Below, one piece after another: positions 55,300 through 64,000 of a stretch of 64,000 nt of DNA. The position numbers were made by a program, and so were the translations under genes. Every line of letters begins with the position of its first letter. The first letter of the stretch is position 1. Under the pieces are notes generated by a model. That model was not told the DNA's origin and made no database searches. It worked only from the letters and a program-made list of their open reading frames with translations. Location: contig CM066924.1 of assembly GCA_033964015.1 (NCBI GenBank), positions 7,360,251-7,424,250 of the forward strand. Direction: 5' to 3'. The DNA comes from Scolanthus callimorphus (lineage: Eukaryota; Cnidaria; Anthozoa; Actiniaria; Edwardsiidae).

Positions 55300-56150
55300 A
55301 ATTTTTCTAAAAAAACTAATTTCAGAAACAAAACTAGCAGAGGCGCACTCCTCTCACTATGCGCTTTGGAATTTTAAAATTCTGCAGTTCTCAAAACGAC
55401 CTCAATTATTGAAGCTTTCAATAGCAGTAAAACATATTCCACGCCAAAACGAAAAGTGAGCTTTTGTTTTCTGTTGATAAACATTCACTCTATTTATGCA
55501 AGTTCTACAAGAATTGTGAAAATCCCAGTTATTGTTCTCAGAGCTCGCTTTATTGCGTCAGTCTGCTCGCTATGAAAGGGAAACTTTTGATACTTTTCGA
55601 TGTTATTTTTGATTAGACTGCTGAGCACTCATTAATTACGCGAAGCCTTTTCATTAATAATTGGTAATAATTGGTCACTTTTTCTAAGTATGTGCGACTC
55701 TTTTTAACGCCAATATCCAGACAGGAAGTCTGTTATTTTTAAACACACTTCCCATCAATCTCGATTCTCAGATGAGTTCCAATGTAAAAAATGAGCTAAA
55801 TATTTCATTGATGAATATGTGAAAGACGATATTGTGATAAGCTCTTTGTGAAAAGTGATATTTGGCCTTTAAAGCTTCGGCAGGTGCGTAGCTAGGCATT
55901 TTTACCTTTAAGCCCGCTGTCAAAATTTGTTACATGAGGTAACGAAAAATGTATCCCCCACGTAAAAAGTAATTTTATGTGGACCCAATTCAATGCAACC
56001 GCCTTAGAAACTGCCTCTCAGTCGCTACAAAACTTGAACTAGTTCTTTTACTTCAGTCCTTTAAAAACATCACCAAACATTTGTTAAGCACGGCTTAACG
56101 GGCTTAAAAGCAGCTACGTGCCTGCTCGGGTATGACATATGCCCTTCACT
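55300..56150. other. No gene recognised
   Basis: The frame open at 55109-55459 runs through the microsatellite and duplication and resembles no protein I know. Confidence 0.4.
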
Positions 56151-58143
56151 TAGGGACGTGTCATTATTTACCGGGGGGGGAGGGCTCCCATTTTTTTTTC
56201 AAACAAGGCTAAAAAAAAATTAGGACCCTCCCCTTGAACATAACAAAAAAAATGTCACCCTCCCCCAGTCGTAGGTAAAAAAAATTGGAACCCTCCCCCA
56301 TGCAATTTATTTCTGAAAAGCCTGTTAGATAGACTATTGTCCAAGTGACTTCTGTCATGCACCAATTGACATCACGGCCCCCCGATTTAACATCCACTAA
56401 ATGTTAAATGTTACTATTTTCCCGGTCACCAGGGACATGGTCATTGTTAAGCTCCAGGCCCCCGGGACACTTTTGCAACATAGCGAAACGCGCCTTTATC
56501 TTGATAAACGCATTTCATCAAGCCTCCAGAGAAAAGATAACATTTTATTTTCTGCGAGTAGTAAAAAAGCCTGTTGGTTTTATTCTTCACGCGCTACAAA
56601 TTATTATTATTCATGTGCGTGAAGCGCAGCACAAAAACAAATTTGTTTTTGCAGCTTTTAACGTCGAACTCACTTCTTTCGAACATATTGACTGCCAACC
56701 AGGCGTATCACTGGAGGACTTTTGGGGTTTTCATTTGTCCTTGCCAAGATACACATGCTTGTAACGACATTCGTACGCATTCCATTTAAGCGCCACAAGC
56801 GTATTGTTTTCTTTGGGCAAGTTCTCTAAAACTAGATTAGATGTCATTCCTTATGCGCGCGAAGCGCGCCGAAATTTTCAACATAATGAGTAAAATAAAA
56901 CTAGAAAATGATAAAGAACTCGTTGCTTGAATCTCTCTTACAAGGCTTCAGGTTTCGAGAGATCCTCCCCTTTCACTCGCCCAAAAATAAAGTGATCCCT
57001 CCCAAAATCCTCCGACCCCGGTTTCGCACGATAATCGAACTTCTGGTTCAGCGTTAATATTCCCCGTTAATGCCCCGCTGAATATCCCCGCTATAGAATG
57101 TCCGAGTTAAATTCCCTGCCCTTCCGTAGATTAATGTGTTAAATCCCCGGCCTGACCGCGTTACTTTCCCGCCCTGTCCCGGGGGTGGGGGCGGGTGTCA
57201 ATTGACTGGTGCATAAGGAACCGCGATTATTATTCATCGCCTCGATTATTTACGCGAGAATGTTTGGTAATACACCGGTAAAATGCAGTGATCCTCCCTC
57301 CCTGTACAATGATTAACATAATCCCACATATCCCGTCCCCTGTTTGACCTACTGTAGACATTTTACAGAAAAACGGGCTCGCATATCCTTCGTTGCGCGC
57401 GAAGCGCGCCCAAATTTTGATAAACGTTTGTTTGTTTGTTCAACGTTTTTTTGTTTGTTCATCGCATTTCATCAAAACTAAACAAAAGACAATTATCGCA
57501 TTTCATCAAAACTAAACAAAAGACAATTTATACCAAAGACAAATCTCCTCAGAGAAAGGGTAGATGAACATGTTTTGTGTACGGTATAATAAACAAAGCC
57601 TGTCAGGAGCCCAGGAAGTACACTACCTCAATTATATAGGTTAGGTTATATTATTCATGCGCACAACTGCGCTCCGCAAATGACGGTAATGATAATATTC
57701 ATGTGCGCGAAGCGCGGCCCAACGGACGAATTTCTATGCTTAACGTCGAAAACTCACGCTTGCCTAAGGGGTCTTCTGTCAAACATATAGTGACATGCCC
57801 TCCAGGTCTATCATTTGCAGGGAAATTTTGGTAGAGTTTGATTTTCCTCGTCAAGATAACTTGTTCTTGTCAACGGTAGTGTCCTCATTGCTCAAAGAGT
57901 ATATTAGATGTCAATGTTTATGCGCGCGAAGCGCGTCGAAATTTTTATGGAGAAGTTGCTGAAATAACCACTATCGCTTGTTTTACCCTTTTCATCGTCC
58001 AAATGTTGCTGAAAAAAAATTATGACCCTCCCCCAAACAGGAGAGAAAAAATTTGGACCCTCCCTTTAGACACGCGAAAAAATTAGGACCCTCCCCACAA
58101 AAATAGGAGCCCTCCCCCCCCGCTAAATAATGACACGTCCCTA
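56151..58143. mobile_element. 2-kb TIR element with GC-rich hairpin motifs
   Basis: Ends TAGGGACGTGTCATTATTTA and its complement; pairing continues through the G8/C8 runs and GGAGGGCTCCCAT / AGGAGCCCTCC for about 40 bases. Sub-terminal AATTAGGACCCTCCCC words are iterated on both sides. Five GCGC-GAA-GCGC motifs lie inside. TA may be the target site. No transposase found. Confidence 0.75.
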
Positions 58144-58149
58144 TCGCCA

Positions 58150-58676
58150 AATTTAAGCATGAGTGTTCATTATTAAAGTGAAAAATTCAATTGAAGATAA
58201 TAAAAACCTATTATTTCTACTTTTATTGGATCACAACTAATGTTTCTGTCATATTTCATGCTACGATTTTATCAATCAAAGAAACAATCACGTTATGTCG
58301 GGTGATCGCAGCTGGCCGGATCGACTTGGGCTTATTCGGAAATTTAGACCTCCGCAGATTAACTTGGATTTGGGAAGTGCAATCTCGAACAATATAAATG
58401 GAAAATCAGGACCTCTCTTTCCCCTCAAATAACTGTTGGCTAAATGGCGGGCTATTGTCTTCTTGCGCTTCCAATTGATTGTAGGGGAGGGAAGGTTCTT
58501 TGTTTCCATTTCATGCATGTTGTTCAAAAATTAAATGTGGAGTACGGGATCGAGTAGCGAATAATGCAGGAAGAGGGACTAGAGTCAAGCAGAAAATAGG
58601 AAAAAGAAGATTCGCAAATATTTTCAAACCATAATTTAGCAGATATTTAATTCACTCATTGTTTAGCGTCTCCGTA
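58150..58676. other. No gene recognised
   Basis: Short frames only. Confidence 0.35.
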
Positions 58677-58780
58677 CTAGTTTCCATATAGCCTTATCTG
58701 TCGCATCAGTCAACCGTGAAACAAAAGAATAATTTCAATTTTCATTGGATAAAACGACAGATAAGACTATGAAACTAGGC
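58677..58780. repeat. Small inverted-repeat element
   Basis: CTAGTTTCCATATAGCCTTA and CGACAGATAAGACTATGAAA with CTAG ends; about 27-bp arms, two mismatches. Confidence 0.65.
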
Positions 58781-59335
58781 TTTACGCAGTCTAGTTCAGA
58801 AGATGAAACCGTGCAATGTCAATTCCTTGTTAGTCTTTTTTATTCATTTCCAAACGTAATTTATACATTAACTCCATCGTAACGATTCTTTTTGTCGCTC
58901 TACACCGTTGTATCACGATTACTTTTCTTAAAGAGATAATCGCATCTATTGTCATATACCCTGTCAAATGACACATTTTGTGTTCATACAACTAGCTTTT
59001 CCAGTTCCTTCCCTGCCTCATTCAATAATGAGTGGGTAATTTAAGATTCATAATAATATATCTATTTCCATTAGTGTATAGCAAAAAAAAGTGTCATTTA
59101 CGAGAAAGAGAAAAGTTTGAACAGGAAAACTAAATTAACCCTTGGGTTTTCGAGCTATTTTTTCTAGCCTTACCTTTATTTATATTTATTATTTTTACCA
59201 GGTAATTACTCCCTCAGCCCCAACCAAGCCCCCCCCCGCCACCCCCCACCCACCCACCCTAAGAAAAAGAAAAGAAACCCTGAGAGAACTGTATTACGAA
59301 TTAGAAATCCTTTGTTTGAATACTAATGAAACGTT
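58781..59335. other. No gene recognised
   Basis: AT-rich, then C-rich from 59210 (GCCCCCCCCCGCCACCCCCC). Confidence 0.35.
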
Positions 59336-59339
59336 TTGT

Positions 59340-59615
59340 AATATTTTAGGGGCGGGGTGCTCGTCGGGAACTTTCGATTTTACCCCTAAAAGTAGCAAAC
59401 ATGGCGTCGTTCAGTTGATTTTGACCCTAAAAAGGTACCAACAAGACGTATTTCCCTCGTATACTTTTGCGAGGGAAAATGTCGGAAATTCAGTCTTCCA
59501 ACAAGTGTGATTTGCTAGAACGGACCTCTAACAGGTACCTATCTGGAAAAAATTACACGTTTTCGAATTTTACCCCCTAAAAGGTACCAGAGGCCTGATT
59601 TTAAACCCCGGGGGG
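59340..59615 (+). repeat. Partial copy of the 41816-42165 repeat
   Basis: GGGGTGCTCGTCGGGAACTT ... GACCTCTAACAGGTACCTAT ... AAAAGGTACCAGAGGCCTG. Confidence 0.7.
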
Positions 59616-60189
59616 TTTCTTTCCCATATAGGGGCGTAAAAAGAAAAAGCAGCGCAATATGGTTTTGTTTGATTTTGATTTTTTAATATGCGTGTGGTAG
59701 TCCAGCTCCACTGCAACATTGAAAAGGCGACGAAGAGGGAACACAAGACACTCGCGCGACACAGAAGAACAATAAAGTAGTTCATTTAAGTAATAATCAA
59801 ACGAAACAACAAAAAAAAGAAATTCATAGTTGAGCAGCTAGATTACAGAATCATTACACAACAAGCATGCAAGCATTTAGTATAAAACGATTGATTGCGA
59901 TGGATTTATAGTTGACTTGTTGCTGTGACACAAGTGCAAAACCGTGGAATAAACAGACGCAGTTGTGAGAGTTGTGGTCAAATCATGCGCCGACATGTTG
60001 CATTTGATCTTACTCCATTATTCTGCATATGGACATGAACACATGACACCTGTTGGTATACACTTATAATAGCACGGAAAAAGGCTAAACATAGATCATG
60101 ACGTCATCAAGCTCATTATATATTCCCCCTCACTAATTAGTATTCCCCCTAAAAAACATGCTAATTAGTGCATACTATACTACTGACAT

Positions 60190-60514
60190 TCATATTGTAT
60201 AGCATGCTCAGTGCGTATTTTGTTAGTATCTATTTCACAGTCGGATGAACATCACTCTATGTTTTTATTTTATTTTTATTATTAAATTCGCCTCTGTACA
60301 TCTAAATGACATCTAAATTTAATACACGCACATGTATACAGTGAGTGATTTTGAACGTTTCGAGTGTCTCTCCCAACATCACAAGTGTTCTATTGCTCTA
60401 ATAAAGTAATAGAAAGTTGTGCTGGAATGTTTTTATGATATAGCGGTGCAGAATCATTAATTTATCGGTGAAATAGAGCATTTATTTGGTATTTAATAAT
60501 AACAGGATTTGTTA
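60190..60514 (+). repeat. Module D, left part of occupied copy
   Basis: GTATAGCATGCTCAGTGCGT to AACAGGATTTGTTAA, matching 41127-41527. Continues at 61952-62165 after the LINE. Confidence 0.75.
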
Positions 60515-61725
60515 AAGAGCGAAACCGCTCTTATACGTGTACAGAATGACATAATTAAAGCCATTGACAGTCATTGCTGCGTTTTTCTCGTTCTTTTAGA
60601 TCTTTCAGCCGCGTTTGATACTGTAGACCATGCAATACTATTAAACAGACTGTCATCTAGATTTGGAATTAAGGGCAACGCCTTAGCATGGTTTGAATCA
60701 TACTTAAGTGATAGATCACAATTCGTACAAATTGATGGCACTTCTTCATCCTCTTGCCCTCTCCGCTCCGGTGTACCCCAGGGTTCGGTCTTAGGACCTA
60801 TCCTATACCTCCTGTACACTGCGCCCTTAGGTGATATTGTACGGAAACATGGCCTGTCTTTTCACTTTTATGCTGATGATTCCCAGCTATATACGACCTT
60901 CGCATGCAATAATGATCAAGAGTTGTCTTCTGCTAAGAAGCGCCTAGAATGCTGCGTTGCTGAGATTAATCATTGGATGACAATAAACAAACTAAAACTA
61001 AATAATGGAAAGACAGAACTTTTACTTATTCACTCTCGTTTCCGTCCTCCAACGTCGTCGCCTTCCCTTACTGTGGGTAATGACGTTATAAATCCTGCGA
61101 CCCATGCTCGTAACCTTGGCGTCATTTTGACAACACGATGTCCTTAACCCGGCATGTTAATGATGTTGTGAAAGGAGCATTCTGCCACGTCCTTAATATA
61201 TCTAAAGTCAGGAAATACATTAGTCGAAGCACCTGTGAAACTCTAGTCCATACTTTTATTGGTACAAAGCTTGACTATTGTAATGCACTTCTTTTTGGAA
61301 TTCCTGACAAAGAGCTCGCCAAGTTGCAGTCGGTGCAGAATGCTGCTGCCCGTATCGTTTCATGCAAAAGAAAATTCGATCATATTACGGAAACTCTTAA
61401 GGAACTGCACTGGCTGCCTATAGAACAGAGGATTATTTTTAAGATTAACCTTATCACCTACAAGGCCCTAAATGAATTGGCGCCACCATATATTAAACAA
61501 CTATTGGATTTTTACCGACCGGGTCGTGCCTTGCGGTCTTCTAAAGATTTTTTACGTCTTAAGCAACCTAATTTTAATCTAATTACTTATGGGCGACGGG
61601 CTTTTTCAGTTGCAGCGCCGAGACTTTGGAACGCGCTTCCTTTTGAGATCAGGGCTTCCTCCAATGTGAACAGTTTTAAACAAGTTTTAAAGACTCATCT
61701 TTTTAAGATTGCGTATAATGTGTAA
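60509..61725 (+). pseudogene. LINE reverse transcriptase, truncated and frameshifted
   Basis: RT motif [18 protein letters not shown], motif [14 protein letters not shown], motif [10 protein letters not shown], so the catalytic Asp residues are present. A missing base near 61125 ends the first frame at 61147; the second frame (61138-61725) has LDYCNALLFGIP, LQSVQNAAARIV, LKELHWLPIEQRI and FSVAAPRLWNALPFEIR, the conserved C-terminal part of CR1/L2-type ORF2. The stop is followed by a 3' tail of ATT repeats. It lacks its endonuclease domain and cannot move itself. Confidence 0.88.
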
Positions 61726-61951
61726 TGTTTCTTTTTTATAATTTTAGCTTTTATTACCCTTTTTATAATTTTTAGTAATAATTTTAGCTTTTACTACTAT
61801 ATTTATTTTTTTTCTCTCCATTAGCATTGTAAGATTTTATACCCAGTTTTTATATGATTTAAACGATTATTTTCATTATTACTACCATTGTAAAGCGCGC
61901 AGAACAGAAATGTATGTGCGCTATATAAGAAATATTATTATTATTATTAAA
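60515..61951 (+). mobile_element. 5'-truncated LINE (CR1/L2-like) with (ATT)n tail
   Basis: Begins within the RT at the [12 protein letters not shown] segment and ends GCGCTATATAAGAAATATT(ATT)n. The insertion point is defined by the uninterrupted module D at 41520. Endonuclease and first RT blocks are missing, as in incomplete target-primed reverse transcription. Confidence 0.85.
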
Positions 61952-62167
61952 ACTGAGTGGCCCACTAGCCTTTCTTTATCGTTCAAGGTTAAAATGGTAG
62001 GGATATGACCGTCGGAAGCCCAAATTTCCACCCTAAAAATACCTGGTCAATAAAATTTCCACCCCCAAAAACAGTCTTGGGTCTTAAAATACCTTCTTCA
62101 GCGTACCATTTTAGTTCAAAGAACGCCTAAAAAATATCGGATTTTCTTTAGCGTTCCGTACCTATCC

Positions 62168-62600
62168 TGTTTGAGAACTACCGAATCAATATCTCGGCGT
62201 ATCTCTTGCTGTTTATTACCTCAATTATAGTCAATTTGGAAACAGTGTGAAGTCTTCCTCTAATATTTCATGTACTTGTGCTGAGGCAGCGCGTTTATCT
62301 CGTCTGCACTACCTAATTGATGTAATAATTGGTTGATCATTTGCAACTTAAAGCCGCTCGCATCCGTTCAGACGCTTTCTTCGCAGGATTGTCTTCAATT
62401 CTGATTGTTTCATTTCGTCGCTTTCATCGATTTTTTTCATACGAACGCCTTCATACGAACAGTCTTTTATAAGCTACTTTCGCTGCGACTCTTGAGCAAA
62501 CGGACTTAGAATTAACTGTCACAAGTGGTACCCTCTTGTTTGTTACTTTTCTGTTGGCCAAATCCACTTTCCATTCCTTTTTTTTTATTACTTGAGGGAT
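62168..62600 (+). repeat. Module A, copy 3
   Basis: As 20382-20830; here it joins module D directly and has no GPCR remnant beside it. Confidence 0.75.
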
Positions 62601-62688
62601 TCGTTAAAAACTATAAGTCTTCTTAATTACCGCTTGTTTTATTGTTACTACTTGACTTCTATTTTACTTTACTATTTTACATGCTATT

Positions 62689-62905
62689 TTACTCCCATGC
62701 CAGATGTCGAACAAAAGAATTGCTCGTCGACGATTTCCTTCGTTTTGCGCCATTTTTGTTTTTATAGTGTGACATTTGCGTGGGCCTTTTGTCTATATTA
62801 AACCTTTTCTCTCAAACACTTTCTTTATTGCAGGTGCTAGAGGCAAATAGTCAATTACTGCTGAAACAATCATGTGAGGTGTAGAAGTTCTGTTGTTTAA
62901 ACAGT
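62689..62905 (+). repeat. Module C, copy 2
   Basis: As 40627-40870. Confidence 0.7.
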
Positions 62906-62909
62906 TTGT

Positions 62910-63390
62910 TGTTCACGAGTTGCGAAATCATGTTGAAATAATAACTGAGCACAATTTAATGGTGTCCTCTGGGAATGTTTCTTACACGGAGGTATATCCC
63001 CTGTTACAGTGCTCGTTTGATGAGCACGCTAATGAGGCCTTTGACTACGTTAGCATCTGAGTAGGGAGCAGTAGCACGTGCGCGCCGCATACATGTTGTT
63101 CTGTTTGTTGTATGGCGTTTTGTGCGTGCGTAAAACTGTTGAAATATACAATTATGGAGGAGCAGTAGTTCCGGAACCTTTCTATTCATATCACCTTTAG
63201 AAAATTTATAAGTAGTTTTAAAATATCGCGTTGCTCCAGTTGATATCGCGCAGTTGGAATCATGCTTAATTAGCAAAAAAATTCATTAGTACTATAATAA
63301 AAAGATTTAAAAGTGAAATAATCAAACGCAATCGCGGGCGTAAAAGAAAAAACGACAACTCGCACCAAAATCAGTTTATATGTACAATAA
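62910..63390. other. No gene recognised
   Basis: Only short frames; no repeat matched within the window. Confidence 0.35.
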
Positions 63391-63394
63391 GATT

Positions 63395-63585
63395 TTTAAT
63401 ATATAGATTTAGCTACTGGCTAAAAGCGGAGCTCCCGGTTAAATATTTTTCTGTGTTAATGAGACAAAAAGGTCGCCATTGTACATAGATGCCTTGCACC
63501 GCCATACGACATGGCTAAGCACTTGCATCCCCCTGGCCAATTTCAGCCAAGTTTGGTTGATCGAGCTTCATCCCTTCTAAAGATA
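63395..63585 (-). repeat. Module E, inverted copy
   Basis: CTGGCTAAAAGCGGAGCTCC ... TGAGACAAAAAGGTCGCCAT ... AAGCACTTGCATCC, the reverse complement of parts of 40128-40620. Confidence 0.65.
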
Positions 63586-63689
63586 GAGCGGATTTCAGAT
63601 GTCCGTCGTGAAAGTAAACGCTAATGTGTAATCACTAGCCAATCAGAAACAAAAAGTAATTACATTTCATCATTTTATTCAATAATAAA

Positions 63690-64000
63690 AGGCGGGTGAC
63701 TTACATAATGTACACATTACAACTTGATGTTGAAGGGTTTCCAGCCCAGCCAATCAGAGCCGAACCAATTCAGAAATACTTAGCAGTCACACAATTGCCC
63801 CTTGCCACTAACACAACTCCCCCCCGCCCAAGTTTGGTTGTCTGAGATTCACCTTGGTTTACCTGTGTGGGCAGGCAGACACGGACGCGCCCGCGATTTC
63901 CACATGGGAATACCGCTGAACCATGAAAAATGAAGTCGATCGTATACCTGAGTTCTACTTTGAGCTATTGTATTCTTCCTTGTGATACCTATGGTGCTCC
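63690..64000 (+). repeat. Module B, copy 3 (cut by the window end)
   Basis: As 20930-21260, ending TATGGTGCTCC at the last base. Confidence 0.8.

Noticed and set aside
56408..56764. 118-codon frame inside the 2-kb TIR element
   Set aside because: Crosses one of the hairpin motifs and AT-rich tracts; overlaps another frame; no recognisable motif.

Overview
The window looks like nuclear DNA of an invertebrate animal, most likely an anthozoan cnidarian such as a stony coral. The reasons are a metazoan-type VPS45 gene split by spliceosomal introns, degenerate rhodopsin-class GPCR copies, and very dense, mostly non-coding repeats of many families (TIR elements, foldbacks, a tyrosine-recombinase retrotransposon, LINEs, a Gypsy remnant). 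The coral assignment is inference from repeat style and protein resemblance, not from a search.

Layout. 1-10.4 kb: the 3' half of a VPS45 gene on the + strand (eight coding exons, 943-10059); its introns hold a LINE fragment and at least six inverted-repeat elements. 10.5-19.1 kb: gene-free; a tandem pair of TIR elements, a 221-bp duplication, a 120-bp hairpin satellite, a foldback with poly-C tracts, a TTAA-flanked element. 19.2-21.3 kb: a truncated GPCR copy inside a segmental duplication whose sister lies at 51.8-53.9 kb. 23.0-25.8 kb: an array in which a TIR element and its flank were amplified together about every 375 bp. 26.8-31.2 kb: inverted copies of one repeat around a Gypsy pol relic, and a 964-bp foldback whose unoccupied site is also in the window. 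32.8-35.1 kb: a TA-flanked 2.3-kb element. 35.6-36.6 kb: second broken GPCR. 37.1-40.2 kb: a satellite with paired CRE-like sites that has received two DNA elements with clear target duplications, one holding a third element. 42.3-49.97 kb: a nearly complete DIRS/PAT-like tyrosine-recombinase retrotransposon. 50.0-51.2 kb: a tRNA-like sequence in the loop of a 42-bp inverted repeat, then a 372-bp tandem duplication. 52.9-53.9 kb: the best-preserved GPCR copy, one frameshift. 56.15-58.14 kb: a 2-kb TIR element with five C(GAA)G hairpin motifs. 60.5-61.95 kb: a 5'-truncated LINE inserted in a repeat whose empty copy is at 41.5 kb. 62.2-64 kb: a mosaic of modules found elsewhere in the window in other orders and orientations.

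Only VPS45 looks like a working cellular gene, and its N-terminal exons lie outside the window. The retrotransposon is the richest object: Pro/Ala-rich gag exon, a predicted 2.3-kb intron carrying a 30-bp minisatellite, CCHC gag exon, an open RT-RNase H frame, and a zinc-ribbon tyrosine recombinase, bounded by split direct repeats (A1 ... B1-A2-B2). Several single-base indels suggest this copy is dead. All calls rest on reading the sequence; no alignment or search was run.
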